From contig PEAP01000020.1 in assembly GCA_002753665.1 (NCBI GenBank), positions 1 to 40,932 of the forward strand: a stretch of 40,932 nt of DNA, in the 5' to 3' direction. Shown in pieces: positions 9,188 to 18,100 of the stretch (position 1 is the stretch's first letter; each line of letters opens with the position of its first letter). Below the pieces are notes generated by a model. It had not been told where the DNA came from, did not search any database, and saw only the letters and a program-made list of their open reading frames with translations. Position numbers and translations under genes: made by a program. This DNA is from Magnetococcales bacterium DC0425bin3 (GTDB lineage: Bacteria > Pseudomonadota > Magnetococcia > Magnetococcales > DC0425bin3).

Positions 9188-9789
9188 TCGTCGAGGGAGA
9201 AACAGAACTGGTCTTCATGCCCTGTCTGCGGGATTTTGTACGGTGCAGACTCACCGGCCACGGCCCAATGCCAAAACTAATCTCGATGAATCAACGCGGC
9301 CGGATTCCGACCGGTGGAAAATTGCAGCGGTTGGTTGAGACCTTGCTGAATGATCGTCACAGCCCCGCCGATCATGTGATCGCCCTGACCGACGTCTATA
9401 CCGGAACCACCGACTTTAAGGATGCAGAGGACGCCAAGGAAAAGATGCGGAAATGGGTGGGCAATGAGCCGCGATTTCATCCCCATGTCGCCCAGCATGA
9501 TTTCGAGGCCTGGCTGCTGCCTTATTGGTCCACCATCAAACGACTGGCCGGCCACAACGGCGCCGCGCCCTCCGGGCAGCCGGAGCTGGTGAATCACAAC
9601 CAACCGCCCGCCCTCCGGCTCAGGAAAATATTTGCCAAGGGCACCTGCCGCAGAGCTTACGTCAAAACCAGGGACGCCAAACGCATCCTGAAGGACAACG
9701 ATCTGATGGTGGCTGTCGGCCAATGCCCTGAACTGAGAGCGCTGGTGAACACGATTCTCTCGGTGAGTGGTGGAACGGTGATCCCCTGA
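9172..9789 (+). CDS. DUF4276 family protein, Toprim-like putative nuclease
   Basis: A 205-residue protein with the DUF4276 pattern. It opens with ITLIVEGETE, the Toprim-style acidic signature with Glu8 and Glu12, followed by VIALTDVYTG (Asp74) and AQHDFEAWLL (residues 107-116). Toprim-like partners of ATPases, such as DUF4435 in PARIS and the Toprim domain of OLD, are metal-dependent nucleases. This protein probably plays the same role for the upstream ATPase, but that is inference by analogy. The start has GGGAGG six bases upstream and lies inside the ATPase gene, so the stoichiometry of the pair is likely set by coupling. The stop is followed almost at once by a decayed gene tail. Confidence 0.8.
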   Translation: MRITLIVEGETELVFMPCLRDFVRCRLTGHGPMPKLISMNQRGRIPTGGKLQRLVETLLNDRHSPADHVIALTDVYTGTTDFKDAEDAKEKMRKWVGNEPRFHPHVAQHDFEAWLLPYWSTIKRLAGHNGAAPSGQPELVNHNQPPALRLRKIFAKGTCRRAYVKTRDAKRILKDNDLMVAVGQCPELRALVNTILSVSGGTVIP

Positions 9790-10140
9790 CAGCAACTTAG
9801 TGGGGGAGTTCGACCCCTGGGTAGGGGAGTTCGAGCAGCTGGTTGGGGCGCTGCCCGAGGAGTTGCGCGGTCTGGTGGAAAGTTTGGGCGAACGCTCCCG
9901 CAGGGCACAGATCAGGGAGGTGATTCAATCCCTCTGCCGCTGGCGGCCCCTCTCTGCCGATCAGCGATCCACGATCCTGGGCCGGGGCAAGGACTATCTG
10001 GTGGAACGGCTCCTCGGCCCCATGATCCGGGAGGGTACCCTGATTACAAGTTCCCGCGCATGATCAACCATCCGCAGCAGGCCTATCTGGCGCCGAACGG
10101 CACCAAAGACGGGCAGCCTCCCTCCACCCTCCACCGATGA
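9782..10140 (+). pseudogene. Decayed C-terminal tail of a RecG-like/AlbA_2-type ATP-binding protein
   Basis: The frame open from 9782 begins abruptly in a SNLVGEFDPWVGEFEQL linker. It continues through a winged-helix-like segment (SLCRWRPLSADQRSTILGR, then LVERLLGPMIREGTL) and stops at 10063. The family tail continues in another frame from about 10041 (DYKFPRMINHPQQAYLAP) to a stop at 10138-10140, so a frameshift lies near 10040. Proteins with an AlbA_2/RecG-like ATP-binding domain end with this kind of repeated short linker plus winged helix and a 'PNxPxQAY' tail. All N-terminal domains are missing. The remnant directly abuts the ATPase-DUF4276 pair, which suggests the pair replaced or was inserted into this older gene. 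A GTG at 9800 could start a small 87-residue product, but there is no sign of selection for it. Confidence 0.6.
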
Positions 10141-10163
10141 AAGCCGCTTCCCGGCTTCAACGG
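10116..10163 (+). repeat. Short palindromic repeat, family 2, copy A
   Basis: The 20-nt head GCCTCCCTCCACCCTCCACC (10116-10135) is followed by a hairpin with arms GAAAGCCG and CGGCTTC and a terminal CGG. The same arrangement occurs at 32319-32372 (minus) and 40401-40454 (plus). It sits between the pseudogene and the 3' end of the sulfurtransferase gene, where the hairpin could also end transcription. Confidence 0.7.
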
Positions 10164-10167
10164 CAAT

Positions 10168-11118
10168 CTACCGAAGGCCGGCCCCGGACACCAGAGGCCA
10201 ACCCCGCACGTCCCATTCGGCGATGGATCCGTCGTAGAGACGCACGTCCTGGTAGCCCAAATGGCGCAGCAGGACCCAGGTGTGGCTGGCGCGGTGGGCG
10301 GTCTGGCAGTACACCACCACCGGACGTTGCGGATCAGTGATCCCGGCATCGACCAGGCGTCGCTGGATCTGGGTGCGATCCTTGAGCAGCGGCTGGTTGC
10401 GGTCGGCCAGGGCATCCAGCCAGTCCATGTGGCGGGCGCCGGGAATATGACCCCGGGGCCCCCGCAAGACCTTGCCCAGATATTCCCCATCGCTGCGGGT
10501 ATCCAGCAGGATCGGACCGGCGGCGTCATCGCCTTTTTCCGACAGCTCCAGCACGGCCTTGCCGGTGATCTCCCAACGATCGTCGGTCTTGGCCTTGAAG
10601 CTGGCCGGAGGAATGCGGGGCGCCACATGGGTAACCGGGCGGCCCCCCTGATACCACAGCACCATGCCACCATCCAGCACCGCCGCGCCGGTATGTCCCA
10701 GGGTGGCCAGGGTCCAGACCAGACGGGCGGCATCCATCCCGCCGGAGGAATCGTAGGCCACCACCTGGGTCTTCGGTCCGATACCCAGCCGTCCGAACAG
10801 GCCCACCAGGGCGGTCCGGGAGGGACGCATGCCGGGAATCTTGTCCACCGTCACGGTCAGTTCCTGGAGGCGCACCAGGACGGCGCCGGGAATATGGTTC
10901 TGGGAATAGTAGTTCTCACCCCCTACCTGGACGATCCGCAGGTCGCGATCCTTCAGGTGTTGGGTCAACCATTCGGCATCCACGAACAGGCCTGGCAAAG
11001 GCTCGGCCTCGGCGATTGAAGTCATGATCAGCACCAGTAACGAACAAACCAGGGCGGTCAGCCCCCGACAATGTCCCCATCTCCCCCCCCGATTCCCCTT
11101 TTCATGGGCCATAATCAT
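10168..11118 (-). CDS. Periplasmic tandem-rhodanese sulfurtransferase
   Basis: A 316-residue thiosulfate/3-mercaptopyruvate sulfurtransferase-like protein. A basic N-terminus and a hydrophobic segment (LTALVCSLLVLIMTSIAEAEP) form a signal peptide, so it acts outside the cytoplasm. The first rhodanese domain carries the non-catalytic VVAYDSSGGMDAARLVW loop. The second has the catalytic loop VVVYCQTAHRASHTW, with the persulfide-forming Cys. HIPGARHMDW between them is the usual CH2A-like motif. The start ATG at 11118 overlaps the maf stop as ATGA, so translation is coupled; ATG 11112 is an alternative. The physiological sulfur donor is unknown. It is not adjacent to any other sulfur-metabolism gene here. 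Confidence 0.88.
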   Translation of the reverse strand: MIMAHEKGNRGGRWGHCRGLTALVCSLLVLIMTSIAEAEPLPGLFVDAEWLTQHLKDRDLRIVQVGGENYYSQNHIPGAVLVRLQELTVTVDKIPGMRPSRTALVGLFGRLGIGPKTQVVAYDSSGGMDAARLVWTLATLGHTGAAVLDGGMVLWYQGGRPVTHVAPRIPPASFKAKTDDRWEITGKAVLELSEKGDDAAGPILLDTRSDGEYLGKVLRGPRGHIPGARHMDWLDALADRNQPLLKDRTQIQRRLVDAGITDPQRPVVVYCQTAHRASHTWVLLRHLGYQDVRLYDGSIAEWDVRGWPLVSGAGLR

Positions 11119-11687
11119 GGCTCCACTCCTTCCGCTTCCAGAAAAGTGGTCAGGGTGATGAGGGGCAACCCCATCAAGGCGGTAGGGTCCTCCCCCTCCA
11201 GGCTCCGGAACAGGGTGATACCCAGCCCCTCGGACTTGAAACTGCCGGCGCAGTCGAATGGACGATCCCGTTCCAGGTAGATCCGGATCCGCTGGTCGCT
11301 CAGCGTCCGGAAATGAACGTGAAAGGGTACCACGGTCACCTGGAGCTGGTCCCGGGCGGTATTGTAGAGGCAGAGGCCGGTGGCGAAGCTGACCCGGTTG
11401 CCCGAGGCGCGGCGCAATTGCTGGAACGCCCGTTCCGGGGTACCGGGTTTGCCCAGGATCTCGCCATCGATCACCGCCACCTGGTCGGAGCCGATGATCA
11501 GCTCCGGACCGCGACCGGTGGCAACCGCCCGGGCCTTGGCCTCCGCCAAACGTCGCACCAGAGCATCCGGAGACTCACCCGCCGACGGGGCTTCGTCCAC
11601 ATCCGGGGCCCGCACCACAAAGGGGCGGCCCAGACGTTCCAGCAGCACCCGACGATAGGGAGAGGTGGAGGCCAGTACCAGTTGCAT
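11115..11687 (-). CDS. Maf-like nucleotide pyrophosphatase, YceF subgroup
   Basis: A 190-residue Maf/HAM1-fold house-cleaning enzyme that hydrolyses non-canonical nucleoside triphosphates to monophosphates. The N-terminal LVLASTSPYRRVLLERLG contains the SxSxxR signature. GSDQVAVIDGEILGKP holds the catalytic Asp region, and FDCAGSFKSEGLGI is the form found in the YceF group (7-methyl-GTP pyrophosphatase) rather than in Maf/YhdE. It covers the full family length. It is the first gene of a two-gene unit with the sulfurtransferase, sharing a 4-base ATGA overlap. Confidence 0.92.
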   Translation of the reverse strand: MQLVLASTSPYRRVLLERLGRPFVVRAPDVDEAPSAGESPDALVRRLAEAKARAVATGRGPELIIGSDQVAVIDGEILGKPGTPERAFQQLRRASGNRVSFATGLCLYNTARDQLQVTVVPFHVHFRTLSDQRIRIYLERDRPFDCAGSFKSEGLGITLFRSLEGEDPTALMGLPLITLTTFLEAEGVEP

Positions 11688-11836
11688 GGGAACCGGGAAA
11701 CAGGAAAGAGTCCCGCCGGTGGCGCTTTCACGCCGGCATCGGCCCTACCTTAATGTCCCTGCCGATCCGCGTCCAGGGTCCCCGGGACCCATCGGAGATG
11801 CCCCGCGGACCGGAAGCCTGGGAAATGTTTGGGTAA

Positions 11837-11984
11837 CAGCCCGTTGATAAATGGGCTGTTTTAGCGGGGCAGGGATGCCCAGCCGGAATCAACAGATTTC
11901 CAATCCGTTGATTCCGTGAGGGAACCGCAAGCTCTGCTTGCGGTTCCCGACGTTGAAAAAGCCATGGATGGCTTTTTCAACGCT
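11837..11984. repeat. Five-hairpin palindromic element, copy 1 (intergenic)
   Basis: About 148 bp made of five successive inverted repeats: 11835-11860 (arms AACAGCCCGTT/AATGGGCTGTT), 11867-11880 (GGGCA/TGCCC), 11885-11915 (GGAATCAAC/GTTGATTCC), 11920-11948 (GGGAACCGCAAGC/GCTTGCGGTTCCC) and 11951-11982 (CGTTGAAAAAGCCAT/ATGGCTTTTTCAACG). It matches copy 2 inside purL almost end to end. Where arm sequences differ, both sides have changed together. On the minus strand one frame stays open through four hairpins (KKPSMAFSTSGTASRACGS and onward) and meets TAA in the region of hairpins 1 and 2. It fills most of the 437-base gap between maf and pntA. Confidence 0.9.
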
Positions 11985-12016
11985 TTGGTAAGCATAAATG
12001 GAGATTATGATTGCAT

Positions 12017-12029
12017 CCAGACAGTCTGG
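12017..12029. promoter_or_regulatory. 13-bp palindrome upstream of pntA (possible operator)
   Basis: CCAGACAGTCTGG is a perfect inverted repeat about 95 bases upstream of the pntA start. Its position suits a regulator binding site, but no regulator is identified and a chance palindrome is possible. Confidence 0.3.
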
Positions 12030-12124
12030 GGCGTATCGTTCCCCGGTTCGTATTTCCGTTGGATGTCGCGTCACGACCTGACAGTGAATGGCCGTTTGGC
12101 GGCAGGTGCAAAGGAGAAGGCGTT

Positions 12125-13708
12125 ATGCTGATCGGAATTCCCAAGGAAATCTACCCGCGGGAGCGCAGGGTGGCCGCCACGCCGGATTCCGTGGGGCAAC
12201 TGATGAAGCTGGGCTTCTCGGTGCTGCTGGAAACCCAGGCCGGCCTGGAAGCCGATTTCACCGACGCGGCCTACCAGAAGGCCGGTGCCGAAATCGCCCC
12301 GGACGCCCAGACCGTCTGGTCCAGGGCCGACCTGATCCTCAAGGTGCGCGCCCCCATCGAGGAACCCCTGACCGAAATCCATGAGGCATCGCTGCTGCGG
12401 GAAGGCGCGACCCTGATCAGCTTCATCTGGCCGGCCCAGAACCAGGCGCTGATGGATCGGCTGGCGGCCCGCAAGGCAACGGTGCTGGCCATGGACTCGG
12501 TGCCCCGCATTTCCCGGGCCCAGAAGCTGGATGCCCTTTCCTCCATGGCCAATATCGGCGGCTACCGGGCCGTGGTGGAAGCCGCCCATGCCTTCGGCCG
12601 TTTCTTTACCGGCCAGGTCACCGCCGCGGGCAAGATTCCGCCGGCCAAGGTGTTCATCATCGGCGTCGGCGTGGCGGGACTGTCTGCCATCGGCACGGCC
12701 AAGGGCATGGGCGCCATCGTCCGCGCCACCGACACCCGCCCCGAGGTGAAGGACCAGATCAAGAGCATGGGGGCCGAATTTGTCGCCCCCGACTACGAAG
12801 AGGAAGGTACCGGAGTCGGCGGTTACGCCAAGGTCATGAGTGAGGCCTACCAGAAGGCCCAGCAGGACATGATCGCCAAACAGGCCGCCGAGGTGGACAT
12901 CATCGTCACCACTGCCCTGATTCCCGGCAAACCCGCCCCCAAGCTGCTCACCAGGGCCATGGTGGACAGCATGAAACCCGGCAGCGTGATCGTCGATATG
13001 GCGGCCGAGCAGGGCGGCAACTGCGAATATACCGTTCCCAACGAAAAAATCCTGCACAACGGCGTAACCATCATCGGCTACGCCGACCTGCCCAGCCGGC
13101 TGGCGCGGCAATCGAGCCAAGTCTATTCCACCAATCTGGTGCGCCTGATGGAAGAGCTGTGCAAGGCCAAGGATGGCACCCTCCAGGTCAACATGGAGGA
13201 CGAGGTCATTCGCGGCACCACGGTGATCAAGGACGGCACCATCACTTGGCCGCCGCCGGCGCCGCGCCTGTCGGTGGCCCCGGCCAAACCCGCCGCGGCG
13301 GCCAAACCCGCCACCCCGCTGGCCGCCAAGGGCGGTCATGGCCATGGGGCGGGGGCGCCCTCCTCGTCCCGGTCGGTGGCGGTCACCGGTCTGGTCCTGG
13401 CGGCGATCTTCGCCTTCATCGGCCTCAACGCCCCCGAGACTTTTTTGAATCACTTCACCGTGTTCGTGCTGGCCTGCTTCATCGGCTACATGGTGATCTG
13501 GAACGTCACCCCCGCCTTGCACACGCCGCTGATGAGCGTCACCAACGCCATCAGCAGCATCATCGTCATCGGCGCGCTGATCCAGATTTCCTCCCCCTCG
13601 GTGCCGATCACCCTCCTGGCGGCCTTTGCCATCGGGCTCACCGCCGTCAACATGTTCGGCGGCTTCTGGGTGACGCAGCGCATGTTGCGCATGTTTCAGA
13701 AACATTGA
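12125..13708 (+). CDS. pntA: NAD(P) transhydrogenase subunit alpha
   Basis: A 527-residue proton-translocating transhydrogenase alpha subunit in the fused (E. coli-like) form. The N-terminal NAD(H)-binding domain I starts with LIGIPKEIYPRERRVAATP and has the Rossmann loop IIGVGVAGLSAIGTAKGMGA near residue 180. An Ala/Pro/Gly/His-rich linker (residues about 385-420) leads to a membrane region with four hydrophobic helices (SVAVTGLVLAAIFAFIGL and onward). With PntB it couples hydride transfer from NADH to NADP+ to inward proton flow and so supplies NADPH. The start at 12125 has AAGGAG nine bases upstream; the open frame back to 12011 is leader. pntB follows after 11 bases. Many alphaproteobacteria split this subunit into PntAA and PntAB, so the fused form is worth noting. 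Confidence 0.97.
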   Translation: MLIGIPKEIYPRERRVAATPDSVGQLMKLGFSVLLETQAGLEADFTDAAYQKAGAEIAPDAQTVWSRADLILKVRAPIEEPLTEIHEASLLREGATLISFIWPAQNQALMDRLAARKATVLAMDSVPRISRAQKLDALSSMANIGGYRAVVEAAHAFGRFFTGQVTAAGKIPPAKVFIIGVGVAGLSAIGTAKGMGAIVRATDTRPEVKDQIKSMGAEFVAPDYEEEGTGVGGYAKVMSEAYQKAQQDMIAKQAAEVDIIVTTALIPGKPAPKLLTRAMVDSMKPGSVIVDMAAEQGGNCEYTVPNEKILHNGVTIIGYADLPSRLARQSSQVYSTNLVRLMEELCKAKDGTLQVNMEDEVIRGTTVIKDGTITWPPPAPRLSVAPAKPAAAAKPATPLAAKGGHGHGAGAPSSSRSVAVTGLVLAAIFAFIGLNAPETFLNHFTVFVLACFIGYMVIWNVTPALHTPLMSVTNAISSIIVIGALIQISSPSVPITLLAAFAIGLTAVNMFGGFWVTQRMLRMFQKH

Positions 13709-13719
13709 GGAATTGACGC

Positions 13720-15138
13720 ATGAACATGAGCTTGATGACCGTCGCCTACATCGGGGCGACCATGCTGTTCATTCTCAGTCTCGGCGGTTTGAGCAACCCG
13801 GAAACCTCCCGGCGCGGCAACCTGTTCGGCATCATCGGCATGGCCATCGCCATCACCGCCACCCTGCTGGGACCCCAGGTCACCGGCATCGCCAGTTTCC
13901 TCAACATCCTGGTCGCCATGGCCGCCGGCGGCGCCCTGGGCATCTACGCCGCGGTGCGGGTCAAGATGACCCAGATGCCGGAGCTGGTGGCCCTGATGCA
14001 CAGCCTGGTGGGCCTTGCCGCCTGCCTGGTGGGCTTCGCCACCTACATCGATCCCACGGCCCATTTCACCGGCGCGGAAAAGATCATCCATGAAGTCGAG
14101 ATCTATGTGGGCATCCTCATCGGCGCCATCACCTTCTCCGGCTCCCTGATCGCCTTCGGCAAGCTGTCCGGCAAGATTGGCGGCAAGCCGCTGCTGCTGC
14201 CGGCCCGGCACCTGCTCAATCTGGGGTTGCTGATCGTCGTCATCGCCGCGGGACGCTGGTTTTTGCAGATCGAGACCGTCGCTGCCGGGCTGGTCCCCCT
14301 GTTGCTCATGACCGCGATCTCCCTGCTGTTCGGCATCCACATGGTGATGGCCATCGGCGGCGCCGACATGCCGGTGGTGGTCTCCATGCTGAACAGCTAC
14401 TCGGGCTGGGCCGCCTCGGCCACCGGTTTCATGCTCTCCAACGATCTGCTGATCGTGGTGGGCGCCCTGGTGGGCTCCTCCGGCGCCATCCTGTCCTACA
14501 TCATGTGTCGGGCCATGAATCGCAATTTCATCGCGGTGATTGCCGGCGGCTTCGGCACCGGCGGCGGCAAGGCTCCAGCGGCGGGGGATCCCTCCACCCC
14601 CCAGGGTGAGGTTCAGGCCATCTCCGCCGCAGAGACCGCAAGCCTGCTGCGCCAAGCCGAGAGTGTCATCATTGTCCCCGGCTATGGCATGGCCGTGGCC
14701 CAGGCCCAACACACGGTGTGCGAAATCACCACCCTGCTGCGGGACAAGGGCGTGAATGTCCGCTTCGGCATCCATCCCGTGGCCGGCCGTATGCCCGGCC
14801 ACATGAACGTCCTGCTGGCCGAGGCCCGGGTGCCCTACGATATCGTCATGGAGATGGACGAAATCAATCACGATTTCCCCAACACCGACGTGGCCATGGT
14901 CATTGGCGCCAACGATATCGTCAACCCGGTCGCCCAGGAAAATCCCGACAGCCCCATCGCCGGCATGCCCGTGTTGGAAGTCTGGAACGCGAAACAGACC
15001 ATCGTCATGAAGCGTTCCATGGCCTCCGGCTATGCCGGCATCGACAACACGCTGTTCTACAAGGAAAACAATCGGATGCTGTTCGGCGACGCCAAAAAGA
15101 TGCTCGACGAGGTCCTCGGCAGTCTGCGTCAGGCATGA
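13720..15138 (+). CDS. pntB: NAD(P) transhydrogenase subunit beta
   Basis: A 472-residue beta subunit with an N-terminal membrane domain of about eight or nine helices (to about residue 265) and a C-terminal NADP(H)-binding domain III. The latter contains [16 protein letters not shown], the atypical Rossmann loop, then [21 protein letters not shown] and [10 protein letters not shown], all standard for PntB. It completes the proton channel with PntA. The start ATG at 13720 is 11 bases after pntA and has GAGG upstream. The gene ends tail to tail with purL and their coding regions overlap by 10 bases, with no room for a separate terminator. Confidence 0.97.
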   Translation: MNMSLMTVAYIGATMLFILSLGGLSNPETSRRGNLFGIIGMAIAITATLLGPQVTGIASFLNILVAMAAGGALGIYAAVRVKMTQMPELVALMHSLVGLAACLVGFATYIDPTAHFTGAEKIIHEVEIYVGILIGAITFSGSLIAFGKLSGKIGGKPLLLPARHLLNLGLLIVVIAAGRWFLQIETVAAGLVPLLLMTAISLLFGIHMVMAIGGADMPVVVSMLNSYSGWAASATGFMLSNDLLIVVGALVGSSGAILSYIMCRAMNRNFIAVIAGGFGTGGGKAPAAGDPSTPQGEVQAISAAETASLLRQAESVIIVPGYGMAVAQAQHTVCEITTLLRDKGVNVRFGIHPVAGRMPGHMNVLLAEARVPYDIVMEMDEINHDFPNTDVAMVIGANDIVNPVAQENPDSPIAGMPVLEVWNAKQTIVMKRSMASGYAGIDNTLFYKENNRMLFGDAKKMLDEVLGSLRQA

Positions 15139-18100
15139 CCGCAATCCAACCACCGGCGGGCGTTGACGAATAGCCGCAGCCAGGGGCCGTCCTCGCCCCA
15201 GCCGGGGGGCGCCCAGCTGTGCTGCACGGTCCGGAACAACCGTTCCGGATGGGGCATCAGGATGGTGACCCGGCCATCGGTGGTGGTGAGGCCGGTGATC
15301 CCGCCGGGAGAGCCATTGGGGTTGGCGGGATAGCGTTCCGTGGGATGCCCCCGGGAATCCACGAAGCGCAGGGCCGTCAGGGGCGGGGCCGCCGGCGGAT
15401 CGGTGAATTCGGCCCGGCCCTCGCCGTGGGCGCAGGCCACCGGCAGGCGCGATCCGGCCATGCCCGCCAGCAGGATGGATGGGCTGGCGGTGACCTCCAC
15501 CAGCACCAGACGCGCCTCGAACTGCTCGCTGCGGTTGCGCACGAAGCGCGGCCAGCCGGCAGCGCCGGGGATCAGGTCCCGCAGATGGCTCAACATCTGG
15601 CAGCCGTTGCAGACCCCCAGGGTAAACGTATCGGACCGCTGGAAGAATTCCTGGAACTGGTCCCGCAAGCCGGGATCGAACAGGATCGACTTGGCCCAGC
15701 CCCCTCCCGCCCCCAGCACGTCGCCGAAGGAAAACCCGCCACAGGCGGCCAGACCCCGATAGGTCTTCAAAGAATCCCGGCCGGCCACCAGATCGCTCAT
15801 GGTCAGATCCACCGGATCGAACCCGGCCCGGTGGAAGGCAGCGGCCATCTCCACCTGGCCGTTGACGCCCTGTTCCCGCAAAATCGCCACCCGGGGCCGG
15901 GTACTGCCGCCATCAGCCCGTTGATCAACGGGCTGATGGCGGGGCAGGGATGCCCCGCCGGAGGCAACGGATTGGCAATCCGTTGCCTCCGTGAGGGAAC
16001 CGCAAGCTTCGCTTGCGGTTCCCGACGTTGGAAAAGCCATGGATGGCTTTTCCAACGCTCTAATAAGGGCCGGCGCCGCCGGATCGAAGGTCAGATGGGC
16101 GTGGAGTCCCGAATCGTCCGGATCGCCCAGACCGGCGTATTCCTGGTCGGCGCAGTCCGGGTTGTCCCGCAGGCGCTGCATCCGCCAGGTGGTTTCGGAC
16201 CACAGCCGGTGCCAGTCCCGCAGCGTTCCTTCCAGCACCGGCCGACCGCCCTGCCGGAAGCGCAGCAGCGGCGCTGCGGACACCGTGCCCAACACCCGGG
16301 TGTCCAGCGCCGCCAAACGCTTCAGCACCGACTGGCGCTGGTCCCGGGCCACCTGCAGCACCACGCCCAGTTCTTCACTGAACAGGGCCGCCACCGGGTC
16401 CGTCCCCAGGCCGTCCAGATCGATCTCCAATCCCATCCGGCCGGCAAAGGCCATTTCGCACAGGCTGACGAACAGGCCGCCGTCGGAGCGGTCATGGTAG
16501 GCGAGAATCCGCCCCTGGGAGCGCAGGTCCGCCAACGCTGCGAACAAGACCACCAGATCGGCGGGGTCGTCCAGGGTGGCGGGCTGGTTGCCGATGGCCT
16601 TGTAGACCTGGGCCAGGGCCGAGCCCCCCAGGCGGTTGCGGCCGCGGCCCAGGTCCACTAGAATCAAATCGGTGGCGCCGGCGTCGGCCCGCAGCACCGG
16701 GGTCAGGGTGCGACGCACGTCGGCCACCGGGGCGAAGGCTGAGACGATCAGCGATACCGGCGCGGTGACCGACTTCGGCGTGCCGTTCTCCAGCCAGACG
16801 CTCTTCATGGACAGGGAATCCTTGCCTACCGGGATGGAGATCCCCAGGGCCGGGCACAGTGTCAGTCCCACATCCCGCACGCTGTCGAACAGGGTGGCGT
16901 CCTCGCCGGGATGACCGGCCGGCGCCATCCAGTTGGCCGACAGTTTTACATCTCCCAGCCGGGCCACGTCGGCGGCGGCCAGGTTGAGGAGGGCTTCCCC
17001 CACCGCTAGGCGGGCGGCGGCGGGACCATCGATCAAGGCCACCGGGGTGCGTTCGCCGATGGCCATGGCCTCCCCGACCCAGCCCTCATAGCCCCGGGCG
17101 GTGACCGCCACGTCGGCCACCGGGGTCTGCCATGGCCCCACCATCTGGTCCCGGCAGACCAGCCCGGTGACGGTGCGGTCGCCGATGGTGATGAGAAAGC
17201 GCTTGTCGGCCACCGCGGGCAGCAGCAGGATGCGCCGGGCCGCCTCGGCCGGGTCGATGCCGGCGGTGGTGAAGTCCGGCAGCCGGGTCCGGGTGCGGGT
17301 CACCCGCCGTTCCATGCGCGGCGGCTTGCCCAGCAGAACTTCCAGGTCCATGTCGATGAGGACCGCCCCGTCCCGGCCGCGAGTAAGGAGCAGCCGCTGC
17401 TCCGCCGTGGCCACCCCCAGTACGGCCCAGGGACAGCGCTCCCGCCGGCACAATTCGGCCAGCAGCTCCCGGTCGCCGGGAGCGATGGCCAGGACGTAAC
17501 GCTCCTGGGCCTCATTGCACCAGATCTCCATGGGCGACATGCCGGGATCGTCGTTGGGCACCGCGTCCAGGTCGAAGCGGCCCCCCACCCCACCGCCATG
17601 GATCACCTCCGGCACCGCGTTGGACAGCCCGCCGGCGCCCATGTCGTGGATGGAGCGGATGGGATTGGCCGCGCCCAGCTGCCAGCAGCGGTTGATCACC
17701 TCCTGGCAGCGACGCTGCATCTCCGGGTTGTCCCGCTGCACCGAGGCAAAGTCCAGATCCTCCTGGGACGCCCCGCTGGCCATGGAGCTGGCGGCGCCAC
17801 CGCCCAGCCCGATGAGCATGGCCGGGCCACCCAGTTGAATGATCAGGTCTCCCGGCGCCAGGGCCTGCTTGGTCACATGACGGGCGTCGATGGACCCCAC
17901 CCCCCCCGCCAACATGATGGGCTTGTGGTAGCCGCGCACCTCCCCGGCCACCACCGCCTCGTAGGTGCGGAAGTAGCCGGCCAGGTTGGGGCGGCCGAAC
18001 TCGTTGTTGAACCCGGCACCGCCCAGGGGTCCTTCCATCATGATCTCCCGGGCGCTGACGATGCGCCCCGGACGGCCGTGGTCGGTCTCCCAGGGGCGTA

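Noticed and set aside
11916-12131. Plus-strand small frames starting VREPQALLAVPDVEKAMDG (here) and [19 protein letters not shown] (15991-16500)
   Set aside because: They are the plus-strand reading of the two hairpin elements. The shared peptide reflects the repeat, and the tails diverge at once outside it, so separate genes are not supported.
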